Below are positions 35,892 to 45,257 of a stretch of DNA of 64,000 nt, one piece after another. Origin of the DNA: 66-474 sp051954935 (GTDB taxonomy: Bacteria > Pseudomonadota > Gammaproteobacteria > Xanthomonadales > Rhodanobacteraceae); the NCBI GenBank assembly GCA_051954935.1, contig JBQCHG010000024.1:1-64000 (forward strand), given 5' to 3'. Position 1 is the stretch's first letter, and each line of letters starts with the position of its first letter. A program made the translations under genes and the position numbers. Below the pieces are notes generated by a model. It was not told the DNA's origin, ran no database searches, and saw only the letters and a program-made list of their open reading frames with translations.

Positions 35892-36263
35892 TCACATCGT
35901 CTGGGTCGGCTTCTCCGAACTCAGCACGCCCGCCAGGATGGATTCGATCTTGGTGCGCGCGGCTTCGCCATCCGCCGAATCCGCGAATTGCACGCCGATG
36001 CCGGCGGTGCGATTGCCTTGTGCCGCGTTCGGCGTGATCCAGACCACCTTGCCCGCCACCGGCAAGCGATCTTTTTCATCCGGAAGCGTCAACAGCAGGA
36101 ACACCTCGTCGCCCAGGCTGTAGCGCTTGACCGTGGGCACGAACAGCCCGCCGCCTTTCACGAACGACATGTAGGCGTTGTAGAGCGCGTTCTTGTCCTT
36201 GATCGCGAGCGAAAGAATGCCCTGACGCGGCATGCCGCCCGCATTGAGGCCCGGAGCTGCCAT
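35892..36263 (-). CDS. pilZ: Type IV pilus protein PilZ (123 aa)
   Basis: Xanthomonas-type PilZ, required for type IV pilus assembly through contacts with the PilB ATPase and FimX. Sequence: RQGILSLAIKDKNALYNAYM, FVKGGGLFVPTVKRYSLGDEVFLLLTL, VAGKVVWITP, AAGIGVQF adapted here as TAGIGVQF. The c-di-GMP-binding RxxxR / (D/N)xSxxG motifs are absent, as in this PilZ subgroup. ATG 36263 (MAAPGLNAGG) gives the usual size. pilZ normally follows holB directly; here two extra genes lie between. Confidence 0.92.
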   Translation of the reverse strand: MAAPGLNAGGMPRQGILSLAIKDKNALYNAYMSFVKGGGLFVPTVKRYSLGDEVFLLLTLPDEKDRLPVAGKVVWITPNAAQGNRTAGIGVQFADSADGEAARTKIESILAGVLSSEKPTQTM

Positions 36264-36324
36264 GGTGTCGCACCTGCCTGGAAACGCCGCCAGCTTGCCG
36301 GGAGCCGGCATGGCGGTCAAGGAC

Positions 36325-37275
36325 TCAGTCCATGAATCGCCGCCAGCCCCAGACATCGAAAACCCAGGGCGAGGGCACGGCGGAATACAGTTTCACGTAA
36401 TAGGGCTCCTGCAAGGCTCGACCGCTCCGTGCGGCCGGCGCACCGTCGCGCCAGAACAGATTCGCCTCGTGCAGATCCGTGCAGGGCAACCGCTGCCCGC
36501 CGCGTGCGTCCACGGCCAGAAGCACCATCGTGCCACGCAACCAGCGTGGCGGCTGCCACGGCAGCCGCGACCCGGTGAGGCTGTGATTGCCGATCCCGAG
36601 CGCGAAGCGTTCCTGTGCGGTGGCCCAGCGCAGCATCCGCCCGCGGCTGAGCGCCATCTGGCTGCGGTGCGCGTGGATCGCCCCGCGTTTGCGCGCCTGC
36701 TCGGTTCCGTTCAATTCGAAAGCGACCTGCCGCGACGGATCCAGTCCGGCGCGACCGTGCAGCAGATAGCACAGGCATTGCGGCCGGCGCGCTTCGGGCA
36801 TGCCGTTCAAGACGAGTTCGATCAATACGTGCAAGGCGCTGTGGTCGGGATGGCCGTCCGCCAGATCGGGGAGCACCAGCAGCGTCGGCGCGATCTCCTG
36901 CAACAGTCCTTGCCATTGCGCGATGGCAGCAGCCGTTTCATCCACCAGCTTCCAGGTGACGCCGCCATCGGACCAGCCGAGCCGATGCACCACTGCGCGC
37001 TCCGCATCGAGCTCGCGCAAGGCGTGTTCCGCCTCGCCGCGCCTGCGCGCGCCCCAGCGCTCGCGCTCGCGTGCGCCGATGCGGACGCGCGTTTCCAGCA
37101 GACGCTGCGGCCAGGGATTGTTGTCGCCGTCGGTCACGAACACGATGTGCACGCGCGCGCCCACGCTCAAGGCGCGCTGGATCAGCCCGCCGGCCGCCAG
37201 CGATTCGTCATCGGGATGCGGCGCGACCACCAGCAGGCAGGCGCCGGGTTCGGACAACCGCTGTTCGGGATTCAT
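36325..37275 (-). CDS. PIG-L family deacetylase (316 aa)
   Basis: Zinc-dependent N-acetylglucosamine-type deacetylase fold. The metal motif is VVAPHPDDESLAAGG (about residues 18-32) with the later HPDH (GHPDHSALH). VTDGDNNPWPQRLLE and RRRGEAEHALREL fit the family. The C-terminal third, with WGWRRFMD at the end, has no obvious motif. Its start overlaps the glycosyltransferase stop (ATGA), so the two probably act on the same sugar-bearing molecule; this is inference. It splits the conserved holB-pilZ pair. Confidence 0.85.
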   Translation of the reverse strand: MNPEQRLSEPGACLLVVAPHPDDESLAAGGLIQRALSVGARVHIVFVTDGDNNPWPQRLLETRVRIGARERERWGARRRGEAEHALRELDAERAVVHRLGWSDGGVTWKLVDETAAAIAQWQGLLQEIAPTLLVLPDLADGHPDHSALHVLIELVLNGMPEARRPQCLCYLLHGRAGLDPSRQVAFELNGTEQARKRGAIHAHRSQMALSRGRMLRWATAQERFALGIGNHSLTGSRLPWQPPRWLRGTMVLLAVDARGGQRLPCTDLHEANLFWRDGAPAARSGRALQEPYYVKLYSAVPSPWVFDVWGWRRFMD

Positions 37276-38918
37276 GGATGCGGGTTCACCCACAGCCCCG
37301 CCGGATTCAATCCGCGCGCCAGCGCCGGCGACCACACCAGCACGGCGGGCGTGTCGGCATTCATGTGCAACCTATGCGCGCCTGCATCCAGTCGCCACGC
37401 GCCCGCGGACGCACCTCCGTCCATGCTCGCCCGCAGCGGACCGTCGCGCGCAAGCAGCGTGTAATCACCCGGGATCTCGATCCGCACCGTTTGCGAGCCT
37501 CCGGCCGGCAAACGCTTGCCGGCGACATAAACGTTCTTCCAGACCGGCAGGTAGTTCGCGGCGACGAAAGCGGCATCGCGCGGCGGCAGGCGCCGATCCA
37601 CCACCAGGTGCGTCTTCGTGTTGCGCAGATCGGCCGCAATGGTGTCAGGCGTGAGCCCGGTGAGCAAGCGTTGCTGGGTCACCGTTTCCAGTGCATAGAA
37701 GAATGGCCGATGGCGGAATACCGTTTCGCCCTTGGCATCCATCACCGGATCGACGGGCGTCGTCAATTGCAGGACCAGCGCGCGTTCCTGGCGTTGGCGA
37801 GTCAAAGCGTCGTGCCAGGGCGGTGAGCCCACGAACAGGAAGGCAAGCTCGACACCGAGCATCACCATCATCATCACGGCCGGCCAGCGCGTCCCCCGCA
37901 GAACCCAGCCGATCTCGCCGCAGCCCACGATGACGATGCCGGCGATCATCGGCAATTGATCCTGGCGCGTGATCAGCGGCCACCATGAATACAGGGCCCA
38001 TGCGTAAGCAAGGCTGCCCAGCAGCAGAGTGGCGCGCAGGCGCGCGAATTTCGAGCCGTCGCGTGCCACCCAAAACCCGGCCGCGAACGACAGCGCGAGC
38101 AATGGCCAGAAAGCGATGTGGCGAAAGACATCGTATGCGGCACGCTGGTGCAGCGGCACCATGTTGTGCAACACCAGCCCGTACCATGCGGGCCCGACGA
38201 TGCCGAGTGCAGCGAACGCGGCGAAGCAGATCGCCGGTGGCAACAGCAGCCCCGTCCATCCGGCCAGCAGCTTCGGAAGGAATGCTCTGTCGCGCGCTCC
38301 CGTGCGCGACGTCAACGCGAGCAGCAACGCCGCACCCGGATAGCAGGCGAGCAACAGCAGCGTCTTCTGCGACACGCAAAGCGAGAGGCCGACCAGCACA
38401 CCGGCAGCAAACAGGCGCTTCGCGCTGGCGCGCGGGGCCAGCGCGAGTGCCAGACCGGCCAACCACAGCGCCACCCACATGCAGTCGGTACGTACCTGAC
38501 CACTGGCGACGAAAAAGGTGGGATACAACGCTGCCAACGCACAGGCGGCGAGCCCGGTCCGGATTCCATACAGCCGGCGCGCCAGCAGATAGATGGAGGC
38601 CAGCGACAGCACGAACCAGGGCAGCATGGCGAAGCGCATTGGGTACACGATCGCCGCGCGCTCGCCCAGCCATGCGAGCAGCGGCGCGTTCACCAGCCCG
38701 AACAGCGGGCCGTGATTGTCGAAGACATCGCGATACGGCAGCAGGCCCTGCGTCCACGCCCACACCACGTGCAGGTGTTGCGACTCGTCGCTGTTGTACG
38801 GAATGCCATGCAGCCACAGTGCGTGCAGCCCGGTCAGTGCGGCAATCAGCAACAGCGGCGACAGCCACGCCGGCCTGGACGACGAGGCCATCGCGGGGAC
38901 AGGATCAGGAACGCGCAT
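37272..38918 (-). CDS. Membrane glycosyltransferase, GT39/ArnT-like (548 aa)
   Basis: Polytopic inner-membrane enzyme with about ten hydrophobic helices. The first external loop carries the acidic motif YNSDESQHLHVVWAW followed by LLPYRDVFDNHGPLF, as in lipid-linked sugar transferases of the PMT/GT39 superfamily. A soluble C-terminal domain (about residues 410-548) ends in LWVNPHP. A likely role is transfer of a sugar from a polyprenyl carrier to lipid A, pilin or another glycan; the acceptor is unknown. Starts at 38951 (TTG), 38918 or 38891 are possible; 38918 is a compromise. It follows holB by 34 bp. Confidence 0.8.
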   Translation of the reverse strand: MRVPDPVPAMASSSRPAWLSPLLLIAALTGLHALWLHGIPYNSDESQHLHVVWAWTQGLLPYRDVFDNHGPLFGLVNAPLLAWLGERAAIVYPMRFAMLPWFVLSLASIYLLARRLYGIRTGLAACALAALYPTFFVASGQVRTDCMWVALWLAGLALALAPRASAKRLFAAGVLVGLSLCVSQKTLLLLACYPGAALLLALTSRTGARDRAFLPKLLAGWTGLLLPPAICFAAFAALGIVGPAWYGLVLHNMVPLHQRAAYDVFRHIAFWPLLALSFAAGFWVARDGSKFARLRATLLLGSLAYAWALYSWWPLITRQDQLPMIAGIVIVGCGEIGWVLRGTRWPAVMMMVMLGVELAFLFVGSPPWHDALTRQRQERALVLQLTTPVDPVMDAKGETVFRHRPFFYALETVTQQRLLTGLTPDTIAADLRNTKTHLVVDRRLPPRDAAFVAANYLPVWKNVYVAGKRLPAGGSQTVRIEIPGDYTLLARDGPLRASMDGGASAGAWRLDAGAHRLHMNADTPAVLVWSPALARGLNPAGLWVNPHP

Positions 38919-38952
38919 CGTGGCAGATTGCCAGCAGCGGCTTTCCGACAAC

Positions 38953-39918
38953 TTACGGGGCCGCAGAAAATTCCGCCAGACACTCTATCAGTCCGGGCTC
39001 CACGCGCAGCGGTCCCCGCAGCTGCTCACGCAGGCGATTCAAGCGCTCGAAACCCGCCTGCAGGGTCTGCATGTCCCAATGCGCGGATTCGGGCGCTTCA
39101 TCCCTGGCGCGGCGCCGCGCAGCTTCATGCAGCAAGCGCGCGGCGTGCTCCAGCCTTGCGATCGGCTCGTCCGCGCTCCATGCCTGTGCGATCGCATACA
39201 CCGGGACGCGGCCGCGCGCGAGTGCGCCGAGGTCGCGCGCCACGCTGTCGCGCCGCTGCAATTCTTCGTTCTGCGCAAAAGCCAGTGCGCGGCCGGGATT
39301 GCCGCCCGCTGCGTCGAGTGCACGTTCCGCGTCCACGATTCCCTGCCCGTCCAACCATTGCTCCGCTTCTTCGCGCGCAGGGAATGCGAAATCCACGCGC
39401 TGGCACCGGCTGCGGATCGTGGCCGGCAAGCGCCAGGGCTGATCGGCGATCAGCAGGATCATGCTGGAGGACGTCGGCTCCTCCAGCGTCTTCAGCAGAG
39501 CGTTTGCAGCCGCCGCGTTCATCGCGTCCGCGGGGTCGATCACCGCGATCTGCCATCCGCCAAGCTGCGTGGCCATCGCCAGCCGCGCGGACAATTCGCG
39601 AATTTGTTCGACCACGATTTCCTTGCGCGGCTTGCCTTCGCTGCCCAACTCCCGCGTGACCAGAATGCGATCCGGGTGCGTGCCCGCTTCCAGCAGCGCA
39701 CAGGCGCGGCAGTTCCCGCAGGCAAAACCATCGCGCGGGTGCTCGCACAGGCGCGCGCGCACGAAGGCCTCCGCAAAAGCGCGTTTGCCCAGCCCTTCCG
39801 CACCGCCCAGCAGCAAGGCATGCGGCAGGCTGCCGCGCTCGGCGCGCTGCGCCAGGGTATGCCAAGCCTGCGCCTGCCAGGCCGGAAGATCCTGTCGATT
39901 TCGAATCGTTGCGCTCAT
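38953..39918 (-). CDS. holB: DNA polymerase III delta-prime subunit (321 aa)
   Basis: Clamp-loader subunit. It shows an AAA core (LLGGAEGLGKRAFAEAF), a zinc-binding cluster of cysteines in CEHPRDGFACGNCRACALL, the box AAAANALLKTLEEPTSSSM and SRCQRVDF. ATG 39918 overlaps the tmk stop by four bases. Many open bases upstream in frame belong to tmk antisense frames. Size agrees with the family (about 320-330). Confidence 0.92.
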   Translation of the reverse strand: MSATIRNRQDLPAWQAQAWHTLAQRAERGSLPHALLLGGAEGLGKRAFAEAFVRARLCEHPRDGFACGNCRACALLEAGTHPDRILVTRELGSEGKPRKEIVVEQIRELSARLAMATQLGGWQIAVIDPADAMNAAAANALLKTLEEPTSSSMILLIADQPWRLPATIRSRCQRVDFAFPAREEAEQWLDGQGIVDAERALDAAGGNPGRALAFAQNEELQRRDSVARDLGALARGRVPVYAIAQAWSADEPIARLEHAARLLHEAARRRARDEAPESAHWDMQTLQAGFERLNRLREQLRGPLRVEPGLIECLAEFSAAP

Positions 39919-40556
39919 GCCGAGGCAATATCGTGCAAATGATCCAGCATAGCGATCGCGGCGGCGAGCACGTCCTCCGCAGGTTGCGACGCGTCCAGCA
40001 CGCGGAAGCGCTGCGGCTCCGCTGCGGCGCGCGCAAGGTAGGTCGCGCGCACGCGCTCGAAGAAGGCGTCCTCTTCGCGTTCGATCCGGTCGGCCTCGCT
40101 CCGGCCGCTGGCGCGCGCGCGACCGTGCGCGACCGGCAGGTCGAGTAGCAAGGTGAGATCGGGCTTCAGCCCTTCCGTCGCGATCGTTTCCAGTTGCGCA
40201 ATCGCGCGCATGTCCATGCCGCGCCCGCCACCCTGGTAGGCATAACTCGCATCGGCGTAACGGTCGCACAGCACCCAGCGGCCGGAAGCCAGCACAGGCT
40301 CGAGCACTTCGCGCACCAGTTGCGCGCGCGCGGCGAACATCAGCAACGCTTCGCTTTCCGCGCACATGCCCTGCTGCCTTGCATCCAGCACAACGGCGCG
40401 CACTGCTTCACCCAACGGCGTGCCGCCCGGCTCGCGGGTTTGCAGTACGTCGATTCCGCGCCGCGAAAGGTGCGCGCGCAAACCTTGCAGCAACGTGCTC
40501 TTGCCTGCGCCCTCGCCGCCTTCCAGCGTGATGAATTTTCCGCGCGTGTCGATCAT
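39915..40556 (-). CDS. tmk: Thymidylate kinase (213 aa)
   Basis: Phosphorylates dTMP to dTDP. P-loop LEGGEGAGKSTLL (about residues 12-24), the DRY motif in LCDRYADASYAYQGGGRG and the LID region (ARASGRSEADRIE) are present, with REPGGTPLGEAVR. It overlaps mltG and holB by four bases each (TGA/ATG), so it is part of one translated string. Confidence 0.95.
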   Translation of the reverse strand: MIDTRGKFITLEGGEGAGKSTLLQGLRAHLSRRGIDVLQTREPGGTPLGEAVRAVVLDARQQGMCAESEALLMFAARAQLVREVLEPVLASGRWVLCDRYADASYAYQGGGRGMDMRAIAQLETIATEGLKPDLTLLLDLPVAHGRARASGRSEADRIEREEDAFFERVRATYLARAAAEPQRFRVLDASQPAEDVLAAAIAMLDHLHDIASA

Positions 40557-41665
40557 GGGCGCCCGCGATGGCGCTTCGCCGGTTTGTTGCCTGACGGACG
40601 GCCCGAGCTCGAACCCGCAGCCGGTTTGCCCGGATCACGATGCAACTGATAAATCGCCACGTTGCGATTGTGCTCCGCGAGGGTGGTCGAGAACGCGTGC
40701 GTGCCATCGCCACGCGAGACGAAATAAAGCGCGTCTCCCGCCGCCGGATGCAATGCCGCATCGATCGCGGCGCGCCCGGGCAGCGCGATCGGCGTGGGCG
40801 GCAGGCCGGCGCGCGTGTAGGTGTTGTACGGCGTGTCGGTCTGCAGGTCGCGCGTGTGGATCTTGCCGTCATAGGAGGCGCCCAGCCCGTAGATCACGGT
40901 CGGGTCGGTTTCCAGCCTCATGCCGATCTTCAGCCGCCGCTCGAAGACGCCGGCGATCTCAGGCCGTTCGTTGGGCTGCGCGGTTTCCTTCTCCACGATG
41001 GAGGCCATGATCAGCGCCTGGTACGGCGTCTGCAACGGAATGGACGGGTCGCGTTTGCTCCATTGTGCATCCAGGTATTGCTGCATCGCCTGATGCGCAC
41101 GCCTGAGCACGTCCAGATCGCTCATGCCGAGCACGTAATCATAGGTGTCGGGCATGAACTCGCCCTCGGGATTCTGCCCGCCCGCGCCGATCTTCATCAT
41201 CAACTCGGCATCGGAAAGCCCCGCCGCCGCATGATCGAGCCTGGGCGCGGCTGCGAGCGCGGCACGCACCTGCCGGAAGGTCCAGCCTTCCACCAGCGTG
41301 ATGCGCCGCTGCAATACCCTGCCCTGCGCCATGTTCTCCAGCAGCGTGCGCGCGCTGATTCCGCGCGGAAGTGCGTACTCGCCCGCGTGCAGCGAGCCCG
41401 CCACGCCGAGTTGCTCGGCCAGCACGCGCCAGTACAGCGGCGGCGCATGCGACAGGTCGGCGGCGCGGAGGTCGCGCACGATATCGCGGAAGCTTTCGCC
41501 TCTGGCGACCTCGACCGTCTGCTCGCTCGAACGCACCGCCAGCGGCGCGTTCGTGAACCGCGAATAATCGGACCAGAACCACACCGCGGCCGCGATCGCC
41601 GCCAAGGCGATCAGCAGCAACACGAAACCGAGCACGCGGCCGGCCACGGAGCGCTTGCGCTTCAC
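40553..41665 (-). CDS. mltG: Endolytic murein transglycosylase MltG (370 aa)
   Basis: Inner-membrane lytic transglycosylase cutting nascent glycan strands. After a basic N terminus (MKRKRSVAG) one helix (about residues 11-30) anchors it. A LysM-like region and the YceG catalytic domain follow, with LIMASIVEKETAQPNERPEIAGVF (catalytic Glu) and DPTVIYGLG. It starts with GTG 41665, overlapping pabC (GTGA). The C-terminal tail is basic and Ser/Gly/Pro-rich. Confidence 0.93.
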   Translation of the reverse strand: MKRKRSVAGRVLGFVLLLIALAAIAAAVWFWSDYSRFTNAPLAVRSSEQTVEVARGESFRDIVRDLRAADLSHAPPLYWRVLAEQLGVAGSLHAGEYALPRGISARTLLENMAQGRVLQRRITLVEGWTFRQVRAALAAAPRLDHAAAGLSDAELMMKIGAGGQNPEGEFMPDTYDYVLGMSDLDVLRRAHQAMQQYLDAQWSKRDPSIPLQTPYQALIMASIVEKETAQPNERPEIAGVFERRLKIGMRLETDPTVIYGLGASYDGKIHTRDLQTDTPYNTYTRAGLPPTPIALPGRAAIDAALHPAAGDALYFVSRGDGTHAFSTTLAEHNRNVAIYQLHRDPGKPAAGSSSGRPSGNKPAKRHRGRP

Positions 41666-42489
41666 GCTTCAACCTCCGGCGACAGGCCGAGCGCACGCCA
41701 GTGCGCATGCAGCGCGCGTGCGCGCGGCCCGGGCGTGAACGCGCGCCCGTCCAGTTCGCGCACCGGGAGGACGCCGCGCACGCTCGAACTCAGGAAAATT
41801 TCATCCGCTTCCATCAATTCCTCTCTGCCGATTTCCCGCACCTCGGTATCCGGATAGTGCGCAAGGATTGCCTCGCGCGCCACCCCGGCCACACCGCAGC
41901 GATCGAGCACCGGCGTGCTCAGCTTGCCGCTGCGCACGATGAATACGTTCGCGGCGGTGGCGCCGATCAGGCGATCCTGCCCGTCGAACAGCAAGGCTTC
42001 GGCAATTTCCGGATCGCTCCATTCGGCGCGCGCGAGCACCTGTTCCAACCGGTTCAGGTGCTTGATGCCGGCCAACCGCGGCTGCGCCGACAGGCGCACT
42101 TCGCCGAAGCGTACCCGGATTCCGCGCGCGTACCAATCCTTCGGGATCAACGGCGGATCGAACGCCGCGACGACGCGGGTGAGCTTCACGTTTTCAGGCG
42201 GTGCATAGCCGCGCGCTCCGCTGCCGCGCGTCAGCGTGATGCGGACCACCGCGCGCGGCATGCCTTCCACGACTTTTGCGGCTTCGCGGGCAAGTGCATG
42301 GACTTCCGGCATCGGCAGCAGCAGATTCTCGCAGCCCCGCGTCAGACGCCGCATGTGGTGCGGCCACAGTGGCGCGGTGCCACGCACGAAAAGGATGGTC
42401 TCGAACAAGCCATCTCCATACAGCAAGCCGCGATCACTCGCCGGGACGTGCGCGTCTTCCGCGCCATTGACCAGCATGTGCAGCGTCAT
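41662..42489 (-). CDS. pabC: Aminodeoxychorismate lyase (275 aa)
   Basis: PLP enzyme releasing p-aminobenzoate and pyruvate from aminodeoxychorismate, toward folate. Fold-type IV signatures are DRGLLYGDGLFET, the PLP Lys in LAGIKHLNRLEQV, and GATAANVFIV. ATG 42489 overlaps the pabB stop by four bases, and the two act in sequence. Confidence 0.92.
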   Translation of the reverse strand: MTLHMLVNGAEDAHVPASDRGLLYGDGLFETILFVRGTAPLWPHHMRRLTRGCENLLLPMPEVHALAREAAKVVEGMPRAVVRITLTRGSGARGYAPPENVKLTRVVAAFDPPLIPKDWYARGIRVRFGEVRLSAQPRLAGIKHLNRLEQVLARAEWSDPEIAEALLFDGQDRLIGATAANVFIVRSGKLSTPVLDRCGVAGVAREAILAHYPDTEVREIGREELMEADEIFLSSSVRGVLPVRELDGRAFTPGPRARALHAHWRALGLSPEVEA

Positions 42490-44006
42490 GCCGCGGGTCC
42501 GAGCGCGCGCAGCATGCCGCGCGCCTTGGCGCGGGTCTCCTCCAGCTCGTGCCGCGCATCCGAATCGGCGACGATGCCGGCACCGGCGCGGAACGTCACC
42601 TCCTGGCCTTGCAAGTGCAGCGTGCGGATCAGGATGTTCAGGTCGAGATCACCGTTGTTGCACAGATAGCCGAGCGCGCCGGTGTATGGCCCGCGCGCCA
42701 CGCCTTCCAGTTCGGAGATGATCTCCATGCAGCGCACCTTCGGGCAGCCGGTGATGGTGCCTCCGGGAAACACTGCCGCGATCGCCTGCCCGGGCGTGAT
42801 GCCGGGCCGCAAGCGGCCACGCACGTTGGAAACGATGTGGTGGACGTGCGCGTAGCTCTCCACCGTCATCATCTCGTCCACCTCCACCGTGCCGGGCACG
42901 CAGATGCGACCGAGGTCGTTGCGCTCGAGGTCGATGAGCATCACGTGTTCGGCGCGCTCCTTGGCGTGCGCCAGCAGTTCGTGGATGCGCGCCACTTCGT
43001 CGTCTCCCTGCACGCGCGGACGCGTACCGGCAATCGGGCGCGTCTGCGCGATGCCTTCGCGGATCTCGAGCAGGCGTTCCGGGGAGGAGCTGGCGATCGC
43101 CCAATCGTCGAATTGCAGCAATCCGGCGAACGGTGCCGGATTGGCACACCGCAGTGCGCCATACAGCGCGCCGGCAGCTGGCGGTTCCGCAAAACGCGCG
43201 CGCCACTGGCGCGAGAGGTTCACCTGGAAGGTGTCGCCCGCACGCAGGTATTCATGGATGCGCTCGACGCCCTCGAGGAAATGCGCGGGCTCGTCTTCGG
43301 CGATTCCCAGTGGGGAAGGAAGCGGGTCGCTGTTCGCCGGGGCATCCGATGCATACTCGAGATCGCGCTGCATCGCGTCGAGCAGGTCCGCATGGCGCTC
43401 GTCTTCGGCGACCAGCAGCGTGCATCCGCGCTCGCGGTCGACCAGGATCGCCGCCGGACAGCGCAATGCCAGCGCGATCGGCATGTCCGATCGCGGATCA
43501 CGCGGCAGGCGGAGACTCGGCTCGATCTCCCCGGCCAGTTCGTAACCGAGGTAAAGCAGCCAGCCGCCGGTAAAGGGTGGAAATTGTTGCGCCGACGCGA
43601 TGCCTTGAACGGCATCTCGTGCAGGATGCCGACTGGAGGCCGTGTCACGGAAGGCTCCTTGCCTGCAACAACTCTCCATCGCGCGATCGAGCGCTTCCAG
43701 AAAGCGTTCGCCGCGGTCATTCCTGCGAGCGTCACGCACGCATCCATCGGGATGCACGATCAACGCGTCCCGCGGAAACGCAAACAGGATGTCCCAGCGC
43801 GCGCGTTCCCCGCGCGCCGCGCTTTCAAGCAGGCCGGGATAGCGACGTGGAAACGCTTCAGCGAGTGGCAGCAGGTCGTGGATACCCGGCAGTTCGCGCG
43901 AGATTGGCGTACAAGAAAGTTCCCCCTCGCCTGCCGAGCGCTGCGCGCTCGTCCCCCTCTTCCCCATGGGGAGAGGGTTGGGGTGAGGGGGTCTCGTTGC
44001 GATCAA
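42486..44006 (-). CDS. pabB: Aminodeoxychorismate synthase component I (about 506 aa)
   Basis: Converts chorismate with ammonia to 4-amino-4-deoxychorismate. The chorismate-binding domain shows GDTFQVNLSRQW, SSSPERLLEI, PIAGTRPR, DLERNDLGRI, VFPGGTITGCPK and GALGYLCNNGDLDLNILIRT; the PIAGTRPR motif supports PabB rather than TrpE-like selectivity. The start is unclear: TTG 44006 overlaps the fabF stop (TTGA), and ATG 43967 is the next. In either case the first residues come from the palindromic repeat at 43919-43995 (PPHPNPLPMGKR, SAGEGE), which is not family sequence. The glutaminase pabA is not in the window. Confidence 0.88.
   Translation of the reverse strand: MIATRPPHPNPLPMGKRGTSAQRSAGEGELSCTPISRELPGIHDLLPLAEAFPRRYPGLLESAARGERARWDILFAFPRDALIVHPDGCVRDARRNDRGERFLEALDRAMESCCRQGAFRDTASSRHPARDAVQGIASAQQFPPFTGGWLLYLGYELAGEIEPSLRLPRDPRSDMPIALALRCPAAILVDRERGCTLLVAEDERHADLLDAMQRDLEYASDAPANSDPLPSPLGIAEDEPAHFLEGVERIHEYLRAGDTFQVNLSRQWRARFAEPPAAGALYGALRCANPAPFAGLLQFDDWAIASSSPERLLEIREGIAQTRPIAGTRPRVQGDDEVARIHELLAHAKERAEHVMLIDLERNDLGRICVPGTVEVDEMMTVESYAHVHHIVSNVRGRLRPGITPGQAIAAVFPGGTITGCPKVRCMEIISELEGVARGPYTGALGYLCNNGDLDLNILIRTLHLQGQEVTFRAGAGIVADSDARHELEETRAKARGMLRALGPAA
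43919..43995. repeat. Interspersed palindromic repeat at the pabB 5' end
   Basis: A block with nested palindromes: CGAGCG...CGCTCG and CCCTCTTCCCC/GGGGAGAGGG around ATGGGG, with the flanks CCCCCTCGCC and GGTTGGGGTGAGGG. It resembles the common CCCTCACCCCAACCCTCTCCCC repeat found in many proteobacterial genomes. It lies within the start region of pabB. Confidence 0.7.
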
Positions 44007-45238
44007 ATTCGCTTGAACGCCAGCGTGCCGTTGGTGCCGCCGAAGCCGAACGAGTTGGACATCACCACGTCCAGCTTCGCCTCGCGTGCCGCGTTCGGCA
44101 CGAAGTCCAGGTCGCAGCCTTCGCCGGGATTCTCAAAGTTGATGGTCGGCGGCACCACGCCATCGCGCATGGCGAGGATGGAAAAGATCGCCTCCACGCC
44201 ACCAGCGGCGCCGAGCAGGTGCCCGGTCATGGACTTGGTCGAACTGACCATCAAGTTGTACGCGTCCTGGCCGAACACGCCCTTGATGCCCTGTACTTCA
44301 GCGACATCGCCCGCGGGCGTCGAGGTGCCATGCGCGTTGATGTACTGGATATCGCCAGTGTTCAGGCCGGCATCCTTCATCGCCGCGCGCATGCAGCGCG
44401 CGCCGCCCTCGCCGTTTTCACTCGGCGCCGTCATGTGGAACGCATCGCCGCTCATGCCGAAGCCGGCCAGTTCGCAATAGATGCGCGCACCGCGCTTCTT
44501 CGCGTGTTCGTATTCCTCGACGATCAGCACGCCGGCGCCGTCCGACAGCACGAAGCCGTCGCGATCGCGGTCCCACGGGCGACTCGCCTTCTCCGGCTCC
44601 TCGTTGCGCGTGGACAGCGCACGCGCGGAGCAGAAACCTCCCATCGCCACGCCGGTGGTCGAATACTCGGCGCCGCCGGCCACCATCACGTCGGCGTCGC
44701 CGTACTGGATCATGCGCATCGCGAGGCCGATATTGTGGGTGGCGGTGGTGCAGGCGGTGACGCAGGCGATGTTCGGCCCCTTCAGGCCCAGCATGATGGA
44801 CAGGTCGCCGGATGCCATGTTGATGATCGAGCTCGGCACGAAGAACGGCGAGATCTTGCGCTGGCCGCCTTCATGGAAGGCAATCGAGGTCTTCTCGATC
44901 GTGCTGATGCCGCCGATGCCCGCGCCGACCGCGCAGCCGATGCGCTCCTCGTCGTGCTCATGCGGATGCATCCCCGCATCCGCCAGCGCCTGCACCGATG
45001 CTGCGATGGCGTAATGGATGAACGGATCCATCTTCTTGACGTCTTTCGGCGGCACGTGCTGCGCCGGATCGAAATCGCGCACTTCGCCCGCGATCCGCGT
45101 CGGAAAGGTGCTGGCATCGAAATGCGTCACCGGGCCGATACCGCTCCGGCCCGCAACGATGTTGTCCCAGGCGGTCTTGAGGTCATTGCCGACCGGAGAA
45201 ACGATGCCCAGGCCGGTCACCACTACGCGTCTTTTCAT
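44003..45238 (-). CDS. fabF: 3-oxoacyl-ACP synthase II (411 aa)
   Basis: Condensing enzyme extending fatty acids. The Cys-His-His triad is seen in ACTTATHNIG (Cys), INAHGTSTPAGD (first His) and SMTGHLLGAAG (second His). MKRRVVVTGLGIVSPVG at ATG 45238 is the standard start. An attenuator-like terminator separates it from acpP. Confidence 0.95.
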   Translation of the reverse strand: MKRRVVVTGLGIVSPVGNDLKTAWDNIVAGRSGIGPVTHFDASTFPTRIAGEVRDFDPAQHVPPKDVKKMDPFIHYAIAASVQALADAGMHPHEHDEERIGCAVGAGIGGISTIEKTSIAFHEGGQRKISPFFVPSSIINMASGDLSIMLGLKGPNIACVTACTTATHNIGLAMRMIQYGDADVMVAGGAEYSTTGVAMGGFCSARALSTRNEEPEKASRPWDRDRDGFVLSDGAGVLIVEEYEHAKKRGARIYCELAGFGMSGDAFHMTAPSENGEGGARCMRAAMKDAGLNTGDIQYINAHGTSTPAGDVAEVQGIKGVFGQDAYNLMVSSTKSMTGHLLGAAGGVEAIFSILAMRDGVVPPTINFENPGEGCDLDFVPNAAREAKLDVVMSNSFGFGGTNGTLAFKRI

Positions 45239-45257
45239 ACGATCGTTCCAAGGCTCC

